Notes under the pieces: model-generated
Told to the model about the DNA's origin: nothing
Seen by the model: only the letters and a program-made list of their open reading frames with translations
The model's database searches: none
Shown: positions 20,351 through 32,193 of the stretch, in pieces
Position numbering within the stretch: position 1 is the first letter of the stretch
How the letters are laid out: each line of letters starts with the position of its first letter
Origin: Pontederia crassipes
Taxonomy: Eukaryota; Streptophyta; Magnoliopsida; Commelinales; Pontederiaceae
NCBI GenBank assembly: GCA_030549335.1
Contig: CM060189.1
Span: forward strand, 53,872,953-53,936,952
Direction of reading: 5' to 3'
Length of the DNA: 64,000 nucleotides
Program-made: the position numbers and the translations under genes

Positions 20351-21580
20351 AGAATAACCACTTCCATGAAATAATCACTCCTCTCTAGGGTGACATAAGG
20401 TCAAGGTTTCGTAATCCACGTGCACTAATAGATTATTTGCGTTGTCACCAGATTATTTATAATCCATCGAAAGTGAAGAATACAAAAATCCAAAAAATAA
20501 TCGTCCGACAAGATTAAACACTCATAAAAAATCATGCATGACTTGTCTGCCGTTAATCCTATTCTATCGCTTGTTTGGCTCTATTCCAATGAATATCTCT
20601 TTAATCCACCTCCTAACCCACAATCAAACAGCGCCTAAAAGATTAAAAAATCATTTAATCTTAGGATTGGTGATGATAATGATTATGATGATTATAACCA
20701 CTTCCATGGAATCGATCATCAGATAATGTTTTATCTCCCACCCATCGATGTATATCGATTCTATGTCATGGGTTATGATGATCTTTTAATGTTAAGGATA
20801 TATAATTATGTCATTCGCAAGGTTTTCTTTAAGACCTTGTATAGGATATTGCTTACCTACATATCAGAATTAGGTAGGTGAAAGAAAGTTTCTAAATGCC
20901 AAAGACAACTTAGGCATGATAGAAAGTTCATGACAATAAAGACTGTAGATCGATCTTTAAATCGATGATCAAGTTATATTAAAGGTTTCACTTACCCGAG
21001 AGGGTGTTTGATCCAAATCACTGATTTGATCGAAGATCAAAAATTGACTCAAATGGCGTCATGACATCCTCAACTTTTCTCATGATGATTGGAGCTGACC
21101 TTGCTTCCAAGTGCCTAAATTGGTCCCTTGTGACCCAAAAGTTAGAATGTTAGATTAATGAAGATATAAGATGAAAAGAGGATTGTCATGACCTATTTAA
21201 AGAATAGTTTACAACCTCATATGAGACAATTTTCTAATTGGCATATGGATGATTTAGATAGCAACACATTATTGTGTTGGCATGACATACCCTGAAGTAG
21301 TTTTTATTTCCCAATTATACTTAGGACAAAAATGAAAGGATGAACAACGTGATAAATGGAAAGACAAAAGTAAATGTTATATGATAAAAGAATCTTTGTC
21401 CTAATGTATATGATGATGGAAGGGTTATGTCCTTAAAATGATGAAAAAGAACAATGATGAACCAATGCCTTTCCAAGTGAAGGATGGACTATTACCAGAA
21501 TGACCTAAGAAGTTCCTTGTTAGTAAGCTCCTATCCAACGACTAAATGCGAGGACAAATTTTGTTTTAATGGATTTATGA
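20351..21580. other. Unassigned non-coding DNA between gene fragment and LTR
   Basis: Probably the tail of the retroelement whose LTR starts at 21581, since gaggacaaattttgttttaatgg precedes the LTR as in other chromovirus-like elements. It contains hairpins accc-GAGA-gggt (20994-21005) and tttgatc-gaa-gatcaaa (21025-21041), so a piece of Tat/Athila-type leader may also be present. gcttgtttgg (20568) and an inverse partner caaacagcgc (20627) may mark a very small MITE. No gene seen. Confidence 0.4.
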
Positions 21581-23636
21581 TGTAACGATAAAGAATTTTC
21601 AAAAATAAAAAGAAAAGAAATGTCAAAACCAAAAAGGGGAAAAGATAAAATCTGGAACAAATCTAGGGAAGAGTTTGTTACCAATTGAAACTCTGAAACT
21701 TCTCCTGTAAATATGAGGCAAATCAGCCCCTTTGTTTATTCCACGAGCCGGCCCTAAATTTCTCTTCTGTTCGGTGCCTTTTCATTCCTTTTCGTCCCTG
21801 ATCCGTCGCCGCCAACAGGGGACTCGCCGAAGGATGTGGAAGTCGACAGATGCACGCTTGAACCAAGAGGAGCGGGCAAAGGAAAAAGAGGAAGAAGGAG
21901 AACGAACTAGTTTCTTAGACAGAAACTTGCAAGGTATGGAACTTGGGCAGGTCCCTACTCGGATCGAGTTCACCGAAACTCAGCCCGAGTCCGCCATTGT
22001 TGAGAGTCTTGTACTCTGCGACGAGGAAGAACCCGACACGCGTTGATTATGACCCGGCCTGGACTATTCTACGATGAAGTTGCATTCAGTGGCAATTTTT
22101 GTTGAGCGATCGATCGATCTGTCGAAACGGTCAACCTGTGTGTCGAAGCCGAACTCGGCCCGGGCTTTGTCGTAATTTTCAGAGATGATGCCTGACGAAC
22201 TCAGCCCGGGTTTCGACTCCATGAAGTTGATTTTATGATCCTTTTGATTCCGGATTCATGTGCTTAATCCTGATCTAAGTCATGATGGTGATTATGTTAT
22301 TTATGTCTTTACTAATAATGATGTCCAACATGACCCATGACCTTATGATCTACTTACGATGACTTAATTTAGAAACAATCATATCAGTGATGACACTTAT
22401 TCATATCCATCAATGCTGATATATTTATGACGATGATAATCAAAATGTTTATGCACCTCTAATTTCTCTCCATGATCCTATCTTGTGGTGTTGATTAAAT
22501 CTTATATAATGATGATGATTAGGACCCTTGATTAGTATGATTCATTGATCCTTTCTTATGATGACCAAATCTTGATCATGATCCTTATGTCCTAACAAAA
22601 ATAAATTAAAAGTTGCAAGATAAAAGATGAAAAATGTTAAATGGAGTGCTCTTTTTATGACGGACTAGTGTCGACCAGGTATCGGCTGACTCCGATTACT
22701 TATGGGCTGACTTCGGTTAGTTATGGACTGACTCCGATCAATTATTGGCTGGTTTTACTAATTATGATGATGATGATGGACGGATTGAAGTAGGCCTTCC
22801 CGTGGGTTGAAATATACCCCACTATAAGTCAAAGATGAATAATAAATTGATGAAGAAGAAGAAGAAGCATATTAGCAATGAGGAGTTCTCCTTATGATGA
22901 TTAGTGGCTCTTGTCACTCTTATGATCTTTCCATGATCTCTTCATTTATTATTAATATGCTTTAATAAAAATGATTCAATTCATGATTATCTACATTCAT
23001 ATAAGATTTCTCATGATTCTTTTCATGATGATCTCATAATCATGATGATCAGCGCTTCCCATTTTATGATGATTAATTATGATCCATCCGGATCCTTGAT
23101 CTTATGATCTCCCGAAGATGACATCTTGATTTATGAATCTCTTATTATCATATTTTGTTTCTTACATATTATAATTCCTGTCTAATATCATGATCTTATG
23201 ATTGTCTTTACTTTACTCCCATACTGAGTTGTAAAACTCATAGGGAGGTTTCTCCCCTAAATGTTCTTAAATGCAGGACCAGGTCATAATGATGAAGGTG
23301 ATCAACGATGTCAGATCGAGCTCGTGGTGGCAGTACATGAGTGTCCTGAGTTTCTTTATTTATGTCTTAGTTCTCTTGTCTTATTATCAGAATGATTTAT
23401 TAGATAAATCTTCTTAGGATTCATATGATTATTCTTTCATTAGTCTTCCTCATAATTCATGATGATGTCTTCCGCATATTATCACCTATTCATGATGTCA
23501 CATTTTTGCATATGATGTTCTTAGTTGACCAGCCAAAGTCTTATTTTTTGTCAATATGATGTACACATAAGGATGACCCGTAGCATATTTAAAGCGTATT
23601 CTATCACGTGGCGGGGTGCGATTTGAGAGCGTTACA
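21581..23636 (+). mobile_element. 3' LTR of a chromovirus-like Ty3/gypsy element (2056 bp)
   Basis: It begins tgtaacg and ends cgttaca, short inverted termini typical of LTRs, and is preceded by the gaggacaaatttt pre-LTR sequence also seen at 42570 and, inverted, near 62600. It is not a solo LTR by the flank test: tatga before, aacta after. The interior contains cggcccggg motifs (22150-22210), as the other chromovirus-like LTRs do, and is rich in gatgat. The 104-codon frame at 21732-22046 is part of the LTR. Its right end abuts a DUF946 exon directly. Confidence 0.7.
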
Positions 23637-23881
23637 AACTATCTTCAAGGTTCTACAAAGCTTGGGATTGGTGTGCGGAATGATGCTGCTCGGAGTAGGC
23701 ATTTTGTAGACTCCAATATCAAGTATCAGATTGTCACTATAGAATATCTTGAAGATCGTGTGATTGAGCCACCTTGGTTGCAGTACATGTACATGCGAGA
23801 TTGCGGTCCAACTATGAAATACGTTTCAAGGTCAGAATTTGAGAGGATTATTAGTTATTTACCAGTCAACCTGAGATTCTG
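23637..23881 (+). pseudogene. DUF946 / Vps62-like gene, 3' exon fragment between two LTRs
   Basis: Reads NYLQGSTKLGIGVRNDAARS, then FVDSNIKYQIVTIEYL, then EPPWLQYMYMRDCGPTMKYV and SRSEFERIISYLPVNLRF. These are the conserved late blocks of DUF946 proteins (xYLQGSxxxGIxVRNDxA...; EPxWLQYMREWGPTIxYDSRSE). It starts immediately after one LTR and ends where the next begins, ~20-40 residues short of the family C-terminus. With the fragment at 19694 it forms one disrupted gene that has lost its middle. Confidence 0.85.
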
Positions 23882-24960
23882 ATCACCTCTTTTATGTACT
23901 TATAATCACTGCAATTAAATCCATGATTTAATGTAAAAATTGAACATATTTAAATGTTTTTATCATTTTCTAGTGGAGAAGTTGAATGGGTAAAAGAGAT
24001 GACTAACCACTTTTTGAAATTTGAATTTTGAACAGGGGATGAAACAAAAAGGGTAGAGGAAGCTCAGAGACGGGGGAGGAAAGAAGGGAGAGTGTCAGGA
24101 AAAAGACGAAGGCTGGAATGAAGATGAACTAAGAAGATTTTTTGACTCTCTCGTGATGAGACTCTGTTGATGCTGACTTTCATTACGACTTTTTGATATC
24201 ATGAATTTGACTCATCATTTCTATTTACCTGATGCATGGCTATTTAGAATTTATGTCTAATTTCAATTAGATCGAGAGATCAATTATTTTTATGCCTTAG
24301 CTAATTTCATCCGAGAGGAGAAATTAGTCACATTACCTGCTATGTTTCTAGTAATTGCTGATTTATTATTCATTAAAAGATCGAGAGATCTGCTATAGTG
24401 ACTATTATGAGATGAGAATCCTTACAGTCATGTGAGATGTCAATCTGCATTTTGATCATTTGATTATGATTAAAAGAATGAGTTGTAGAAGATCGAGAGA
24501 TCGAACTTTTCTTCTGATTAGGGACGAGAGTCTTACTAATCAGTAATTTTAATTCAATGATTAGCGAACACTTTCTTCTTGATTTATAGATACATCGATA
24601 GGCTGAGAGATAGAGTGAGATTATAGAATCAGTAAGTCGGATATGGTTATTGCAACAACATCAACGAGTTTATCACGAGGGAATCTCTTCCTTCACTCCT
24701 TAATCTCTTCTTATCTTTCTTTATTATTCTTAATCCATGCTCATTCATTCATCTGATTTATTCTTTTATAATTTCGTGATGACTTTTGGGATATAAGTAG
24801 AATAAGTAATTGATCTAAATCAACGGGGTTATGACACTCAGGGTTTCTACTCGACATGTGCACTTGCAGTTACGTGAACTCTTGGGTAAAATTAAAACAT
24901 GACTAAAATTATTTCTTGTGTGAGAATCTGTAATTTCACAAGTACGATTAGTTCACATCA
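23880..24960 (+). mobile_element. 5' LTR of the Athila-like element
   Basis: Starts tgatcacctc, ends cacatca, then the primer-binding site. Pairs with 33097-34177. Confidence 0.92.
24270..24543 (+). repeat. GAGA-loop hairpin array in the 5' LTR (six hairpins)
   Basis: gatc-GAGA-gatc (24270-24281); tcc-GAGA-gga plus outer ctaatttc/gaaattag with one bulged A (24301-24327, 11 bp total); agatc-GAGA-gatct (24378-24391); gat-GAGA-atc inside tgact/agtca (24399-24430); gatc-GAGA-gatc (24491-24502); gac-GAGA-gtc inside ctgattag/ctaatcag (24514-24543). Each corresponds to a hairpin in the LTRs at 6421 and 33097. Confidence 0.7.
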
Positions 24961-24966
24961 AGTTTT

Positions 24967-24984
24967 TGGCGCCGTTGCCGGGGA
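24967..24984 (+). other. Primer-binding site, tRNA-Asp
   Basis: tggcgccgttgccgggga is complementary to the 3' end of plant tRNA-Asp, the primer used by Athila elements. It lies 6 bp after the LTR. Confidence 0.85.
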
Positions 24985-25081
24985 TTTAGATTGTTTAGTT
25001 ATTTTTTGTTTATATCCTTGCTTAGTTTATTTAAGTGCTATTCACGGCTGAATATTTTTTTTTGATTTCAGGGATTAGTAT

Positions 25082-26110
25082 ATGCCCAGAAATATCCGTA
25101 GCCAACTGCTTGAACTAGACCCTGAAATAGATCAAACTTTTAAAAAAATTGCGAGAGTATAAGAACAGGACATCCTTTCTTGAAGGTGCAAGCAACACTC
25201 AATCCATAGAGCTGGAGGAGAATTCTGATCCAGGTGCAGAAATGATGGCTGAACAACAAGAGCCACTCCAACCATGACCACCGGTTCCATCATTACAAGA
25301 ACTCTATACTCCCATTGTAGATGGACTAGAGTTTGCGATTCTGAAGCCTACCATTCAAGCTAATAATTTCGAGTTAAAATCACCTCTAATCTCTACAATC
25401 CAACATAACCAATTTGGAGGAACTCTAGATGAGGACCCAAATCAACATCTTAAAGACTTTCTGAAAATGTGTGAGACAACCAAGTTGAATGGAGTATCAC
25501 CAGAGGCGTTGAGACTAAGAGTCTTCTCTTTCTCATTAAGGGGTAAAGCCAAGCAATGGTTACAATCATTGGAATCCCGGGAATTAACCACTTGGGAGCA
25601 ATTAGTAAAAGCATTTTTGTCAGAATACTTTCCTCCCAGTAAAACTATAAGAATCAAAAACCAAGTCATCGGTTTTGTGCAAAAAGATCAGGAGACGTTG
25701 TATGAAGCCTGGCAAAGGTTTAAGACATTGCTAAGGTCGTGTCCTCATCATGGCCTAAGCAAATGGATCTTGGTTCAATCCTTCCACAATGGACTCAATT
25801 ACACTTCAAAAATGACGCTCGATAACGCTGCAGTTGGTGTGTTTATAAAGAAAAACGTAGATGAAGCCTATCAACTTATAGAAGAAATAGCCAAGAATCA
25901 ACATTTCCTAGCTCATTCAAGGTCTAATGAGTCAGCTGCATTAACTCAAACTTGATTTGACGGTGAGGATTTTTCTTCTAAAGTGGAGTATATAGTTCAA
26001 AAAGCAATTAGTAGACTAGAACTCAATGAAGCTACTCCTATTGTCAATATGATAGCAAGATGTTGCGAAATATGTGGTTCGCCTGATCACATTTTGTGCA
26101 TTGTGAGCTA
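25082..26110 (+). pseudogene. Athila-like gag
   Basis: Start MPRNIRSQLLELDPEID near 25082, broken by stops near 25160 and 25277. The best-kept part, 25340-25955, carries the retrotransposon gag core (LRVFSFSLRGKAKQWLQSL, TTWEQLVKAFLSEYFPPSKT, ETLYEAWQRFKTLLRSCPHH). A zinc-knuckle remnant CCEICGSPDHILC follows at about 26065-26103 after another stop. Gag would form the virus-like particle that holds the element RNA. Confidence 0.8.
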
Positions 26111-26820
26111 CTAAAATAGCAAGGGCATCAACAACAAGCTAATGCGATAGGCCCTTATCCATCGAATAATGACCCATATTCTAACACTTTCAATCCTGGA
26201 TGGAGGAACAATTCAAAGTTTTCCTACAGAGACAATCCTCAACAAGCTCAAGTTCTCACATGGCAATACAGATTTAATCAGAGAGCACAACCTCAAAACT
26301 CTTCGTCAGATCAAGGTTCATCTTCCACCAACAAACTAGAAGTAATGATGGAAAAAAATATGTCGAAATAGGAAACTCTGATGCAGAAAATGTTCAAAAA
26401 AATTGAAAATCTTTCCATTCATAACAAAATGTTGGAAACTCAGATAGCTCAACAAGCTGCAACCTCTTCAAGACAACCGGGAATCTTACCTGGGAGCCAG
26501 AGAAGAATCCAAAGGAACAAGTTCAAGCTGTAACTTTAAGAAGTGAAAAAACAATAGATAACACCAAAAGAACAAGAGCAGAGGTCTCGACAGAGGCAAC
26601 CGAAGGAATTGGTGATCAAAGTCAGGCAGTTCAATCAAAAGATACAACGAATGGACAAAATAAATCTAAATAACAGCTTGCTGAAGGACATCCTAGTTAT
26701 TCTTCTCGGATACCATTTCCTAAAGCCCTTGAGAAATCTCGACAGGATCAACAATTTGGCAAGTTTGTAGAGATCCTAAAGAAATTCTATATCAATGTAC
26801 CTTTCGTGGAATCTATTTAA

Positions 26821-27381
26821 GAAATGCCGGCATATGCCAAATTCCTAAAGGACATTCTATCGAAGAAGAGGAGAATACAAGAAAATGAAACTATCACGCT
26901 AACTGCTGATGCAAGTGCTATAATTCAAAACGAATTACCTCCGAAGCTAAAAGATCCGGGGAGTTTCCGAAGGATACGAAGATTCTTATGCGACCTTGGT
27001 GCCTCAGTGAGTGTTATTCCTCTGTCATTGTGTAGGAAATTTGAAATTGGTGATATTAAGCCCACGAATATGTCTCTCCAATTAGCAGACAGATTTATAA
27101 AAATTCCACAAGGAATTTTGGAGGACATACCCATCAAAGTGGGCAATTTTTACATACCAGCCGACTTTGTGGTTTTAGACATGGATGAAGACAATCAAAC
27201 TCCCATTTTGTCGGGGAGATCCTTCCTACCTACCGTCGGAGTAGTGATAGATGTTAAACAAGGTCGCCTTACTTTTCAAATAGGCGATGACACAGTTGAA
27301 TTTCGACTGAATCACATTATTAATTGCCCAGACATAGAGGATCGCCATCTACAACCTGAGCCACAGGACTCCCTTATATAA
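26821..27381 (+). pseudogene. Retropepsin-like protease domain
   Basis: Open for ~185 codons. The active-site segment reads LCDLGASVSVIPLSL, the Athila version of D-S/T-G-A, with later SGRSFLPTVGVVIDV where the flap-side and C-terminal strand motifs occur. It cleaves the polyprotein. Separated from gag and RT by stops (26820 upstream, 27379 downstream). Confidence 0.8.
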
Positions 27382-27684
27382 AAAGTAGCATCAGTTATTC
27401 ACATATCAGACTCTTTGAAAGTATCTCTTGAAGCCCAAGAATCATCTTTGTGGACAGAAGAAGAAGCAAGCATTCTTACGAGTCACATGCTCTTAACTGA
27501 AATACAACATCCTGACACTCCACTAGAAGACCAATCCCTAGAGTTTATGCAACAGTCTAGCTCAAGGAAGCCAACAAAGCTAGAGTTAAAGAAGCTTCCT
27601 CAAAATCTCAAGTATGAATTTTTAGAAGAAGACTTCACTTATCCAGTAATTGTCAATGCAGATTTAAAGACAACTCAACTTCAG

Positions 27685-29082
27685 TAGCTATTAGATAAGT
27701 TAAAAGCTTACAAGCATGTCATCGGATACACATTGGATGATCTCAATGGAATTAATCCTGCTATATGCATGCATTGCATCCATAAGGAAAAGGACTATAA
27801 ACCTTCCATAGAGGGACAAAGAAGACTTAATCCAGCAATGAAGGAAGTAGTGAAAAAAGAAGTGTTTAAACTTTTGGATGCAGAAAGTATCTACCCCATA
27901 TCAGACACTCAGTGGGTGAGCTCCGTGCAGGCCGTGCCAAAAAAATGGTGGAATGACTGTAGTAAAGACAGAGTCAGACAAATTCATTTCCACACAAACG
28001 GTAACCGGATGGAGGATGTGTATTGACTTTAGAAAACTTAATAAAGCCACAAAGAAGGACCATTTTCCATTACCTTTCATTGACCAGATGTTAGAAAGGC
28101 TAGCAAACCACTCTTATTTTTGTTACTTGGATGGATTTTCTGGATTTCATCAAATTCCTATTCATCCAGAAGATTAGGAAAAAACTACCTTTACTTGTCC
28201 CTATGGAACCTTTGCATACAGAAGGATGCCCTTTGGATTATGTAATGCTCCAGCAAGCTTCCAAAGGTGCATGATGTCAATCTTTTTCGATTCCATTGAA
28301 GAAATAATGAAGGTATTTATGGATGACTTTTTAGTGTATGGCACTTTCTTTGAATCTGTCTTCAGAATTTAGGAAAGGTAGTACAAATATGTGCCGAATC
28401 TAATCTCGTGTTGAACTGGAAGAAATGTCACTTCATGGTACAAGAAGGTGTAGTCCTGGGGCATATTGTTTCAGCCCGAGGCATTGAAGTTGACAAGGCT
28501 AAGACAGAAGTAATTGAAAAATTACCTCTGCCTACTAATATCAAGGGAATCAGAAGTTTTTTTGGACATGCAGGATTCTATCGATGGTTCATCAAGAATT
28601 TTTCTCTAATTGCAAGGCCTTTGACAAAACTACTATTTAAGGAGGCAGAGTTTATATTCGATGAACACTGTTTAGAGGCTTTTGATACTCGAAAAAAAGT
28701 TCTTACAACAGATCCAATCATCCAACCACCTGATTGGTCCTTGCCATTTGAAATTATGTGTGATGCTAGTGATCAAGCTATGGGAGCAATATTGGGACAA
28801 AGGAAGGATAAAAAGCAACATGCAATCTATTATGCTAGCAAAACCTTGGATGAAGCACAAATCAATTATGCTACAACAGAAAAAGAATTCCTAGCAGTCA
28901 TTTTTACAATGGACAAATTCAGATCCTACCTAGTTAGCTCCAAAGTCATTATGTACACTGATCACCAAGCTGTGCGATACTTGATCGCTAAAAAAGATGC
29001 CAAACCTAGACTCATGAAATGGATCCTTTTGTTACAGGAATTCGATTTAGAAATTAAAGATAGAAGGGGGCAAAAAACTTAG
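27685..29082 (+). pseudogene. Reverse transcriptase and RNase H
   Basis: RT blocks in order: YTLDDLNGINPAICMHCIHK, VKKEVFKLLDAESIYPISD, a shift between 27955 and 28010, RMCIDFRKLNKATKKDHFPL, YFCYLDGFSGFHQIPIHPED, a TAG replacing the expected Gln codon (28174-28176), TFTCPYGTFAYRRMPFGLCN, and the catalytic VFMDDFLVYG with both Asp kept. RNase H follows from ~28730: [34 protein letters not shown] and [10 protein letters not shown] supply the acidic residues. At least three disabling lesions. Confidence 0.88.
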
Positions 29083-29085
29083 TAG

Positions 29086-30483
29086 TTGATCATTTCTCTT
29101 GACTTCAATTATCAGAACAAGACGTTAACCCTGGTGTCAGCGGAGCTATTAATGACTTTTCCAGATGATCAATTATTTTTTATTCAGAAAACACAACTTC
29201 CTTGGTTCGCTGATTATGCTAACTACTTAGCTTCCGGAGTTCTACAACCTGATCTATCCTATCAACAAAAGAAGAAATTTTTCTCTAATATCAAATACTA
29301 CTTCTGGAATGAACCATTTCTATTCAAAAAATGTGCAGATGGAATATATCGTAGGTGTGTACCAAACGAAGAACAATCTGCTATATTATACGAATGTCAT
29401 TCATCTCCTTATGGTGGTCATGGAGGATATCAGAAAACAGTCGTTAAAGTTCTTCAAACAGGTTTTTATTGGCCAATCCTATTCAAGGATGCAATCAATG
29501 TTGTTAAATCTTGTGATGCCTGTCAAAGAACTAGAAATATAGGCAGAAGAAATGAAGCACCTCAATAATCTATACTCGAGGTAGAAATATTTGATGTATG
29601 GGGAGTGGACTACATGGGACCTTTTCCCCCTTCTTGCGGGTACAAGTTCATACTCCTAGCTGTTGATTATGTCTCAAAATGGATTGAGGCTATCCCTACA
29701 ATCTCAGCAGACTCAAGGTCGATTGCTAAACTCTTTAAAGACATAATATTTCCAAGATTTGGGATACCGAGATTGGTTATTAGTGATGGAGGATCACATT
29801 TTATCGAACGAAGTTTTGAAAAATTGCTACTCAAATATGGGGTCAAGCATCGGACTTCTACCGCTTATCACCCTCAAACCAACGGGTAAGCAAAAGACTC
29901 AAATAGAGAGATCAAACTAATTCTCGAGAAAACCGTTTCAATAACCAGGAAGGATTGGAGCTTGAAACTCAATGAAGCACTGTGGGCATATCGGACTGCA
30001 TATAAAACACCAATTGGGACGACACCTTTCAGGTTGATTTATGGCAAACATTGTCACCTACCGGTGGAATTAGAACATAAGGCTTTTTGGGCAATTAAAA
30101 CACTGAACTTTGATTTCCAAGCAGCCTATGGAAAACGTTTATTACAACTCAATGAGCTAGATGAATTGAGATTAGATGCCTATAACAATTCCCGCATCTA
30201 TAAAGAAAGAACGAAGAAATGGCATGATATGCACATATTGAGAAGGAGCTTTAAAGAGGGCGACCAGGTTCTGTTATTTAACTCCCGACTACGACTTTTT
30301 CCTAGGAAGTTAAGAACGCGATGGTCTGAATCGTTTATCATCGAAAAAATATACCCCCATGGCGCAGTGGATATAAAAAATAGTAATTCAGAAATCTTCA
30401 AGGTCAATGGGCAAAGACTGAAACGTTACAATCCAAGCGCAGTAAGGTTCGAAGAAGTTCTACATCTGCAAACTGACCACTAG
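29086..30483 (+). pseudogene. Integrase
   Basis: Zinc-binding part with H...H and C-x-x-C (ECHSSPYGGHGGY, SCDACQRTRN), a stop at 29566, catalytic core [11 protein letters not shown] (first Asp) and ISDGGSHF (second Asp). At the third catalytic position the family has NGQAE: here Gln is a TAA (29887) and the Glu codon is AAA (Lys), so the active site is lost. The C-terminal part ([40 protein letters not shown]) is well kept to 30483. Confidence 0.88.
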
Positions 30484-30854
30484 AAGAAATAAGGTCGAGC
30501 CAACGAAGTTAAAAAAAGGCGCTACAGACAGGCAACCCAACCAAATAAACGGTCAGCAGCCACGTCAACACCTGCAAGGTCAGAAGTATTAGAAAAATCA
30601 CTTGAAAGTACACTTTTTAGATTTAGTTGAGAATCCCAACAGAATCTAACATCATATCTACCCAAATATCCACCTTTCCAAGTCCCACACGAACTCCCTC
30701 ACGTCACTTCAATTTCCACCCGATCGACTAATCCCTTCCCCAACACCCATCGTCCCTCAGCTACCTCTCGAAATCCCTAACAGCACTCCACCGTCCTCCG
30801 AGAAACCTCAGCCGTCCTCCAATCTTACGATCGCCAATATTTTCAACCGGCAAC

Positions 30855-32149
30855 ATGAAGAGAACCCGTACATTAGGCGACGGCTTCGTCCGGATGGTCT
30901 TCTACAACCAACGTCCAACCTATGACAGCCAGAAGATAGCAATGAAGCCCAACGTCTCCTTAATACAAGGTTCAGAAATTTTTCTTCCACTCGAATTCTG
31001 GATTTTTCCACTCTCGAATCTCTCGAATTATTCGACGATATCAGGACCATACTTCATCGATCCCGTCTCCTCCCTTTCTTTATGAAACGTTGGGACCTCT
31101 ACAAAGAGGTATCAGTCGAGTTCTTAGGAACTCTGTATCCCACCAGTTTCGATGAAGATGGAGCTCTTGATCACATTGAGTTTCGGTTGTGTAATCACAA
31201 ACTCGCCATGGGTCTAGACACTTTAGCCCGTTTCATGAATCTGCCTAATGTTGGCTATAGAACCCCTCCGCCCTCTTTCCCTACATTCGAAGTTTGGTAT
31301 CAACTTACCGGCCGACGAATTGATAACATGTTACACCTAGTCGGCCATGACCTCTAACACTGTCCTAATCTGCCCCAATGAATACGAGCGGGACCTTGTT
31401 TCTATCGATGAACTTTTTATTCTCTGGTGTCTGTTGTCTAACACAGAGATTAACATTGCCTCGTTCTTCCTGCAAAGTTTGATTACGGAGTCAACTCGTG
31501 AAATTAGTCCAATCCTCTACAGCAACCTCATTACACCCTTAGCAGAACACTGTGTGTTCTTAGCAGACACCACACCCACACCTGCAACATTTATCGACTT
31601 GAATTTTTTGACCAAGGAAGGGGTTCTTCTCATGGCAAACGGCCAACATTTTTGGCGACAATCTAATCCATCTGCTCTTTTCCAACTACCTGACCCTCGA
31701 CGGACTTCAATCCTGGAAGGCCGGAATTGGTGGATGAATGATTTCATTTAGGTCACAAGGCCTATTCCAACACTACCCCCACTACTTTTGGACTACATAA
31801 CCACCTCGCACTTCCCTCTGGTTCCAGAACTCCTCGAAGGCGCATTGTCTCTTCCTCCTCCTCATCAGCTCCAGATGCCTCTCCATCTTTACCACTTACC
31901 ACTTCCAACAAATTGGACCTCATTCTGAACCAAGTGACAAAACTTGCGAAAGCCACAGCCCGCAATCACCAGGACATCCAAGCACTTAAAGATCAACTGC
32001 ATAAATTGGAACAACAGAACTTGGTGCACCAACAGCAAGTCCAAGGAGTGGAAGATGTTCAAAATTCAGTCCTAACAACCCTCAGTGACATTCAACAAGT
32101 CACTGACCGCATCCTTGAGCTCCAACCAACTCCCGCTCCCTCTTCCTAA
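30855..32149 (+). pseudogene. Athila extra ORF downstream of integrase (ATHILA ORF-1-like)
   Basis: An ATG at 30855, a frame change near 30960, then FMKRWDLYKEVSVEFLGTLY and HIEFRLCNHKLAMGLDTLAR, typical of the plant Athila ORF that sits where retroviruses keep env. At 31353 the frame ends; compared with 4656-4720 about 35 bp are missing here. The protein resumes at 31347-31751 in another frame. The last part (31913-32149, LILNQVTKLAKATARNHQDI, LKDQLHKLEQQN) looks like a coiled coil, followed by a Pro/Ser-rich end. No signal peptide or membrane segment is visible, so an envelope role is not supported. Confidence 0.7.
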
Positions 32150-32180
32150 CATGATCGACACTGAGGACAGAGTCAATTCT

Positions 32181-32193
32181 AAGCTTGGGGGAG
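32181..32193 (+). other. Upstream polypurine-like motif of the Athila-like element
   Basis: aagcttgggggag 32 bp after the last ORF; duplicated at the true tract 33082-33094. Confidence 0.55.

Noticed and set aside
21732-22046. 104-codon ORF rich in Glu/Arg
   Set aside because: Lies inside an LTR whose ends are clear; no homologous protein recognised.
21581-23636. Solo LTR
   Set aside because: Flanking 5-mers differ (tatga / aacta) and a pre-LTR tract is present upstream, so internal sequence remains.
31082-32149. Envelope protein in the Athila-like element
   Set aside because: The ORF occupies the env position but shows no signal peptide or membrane segment; its C-terminus looks like a coiled coil.
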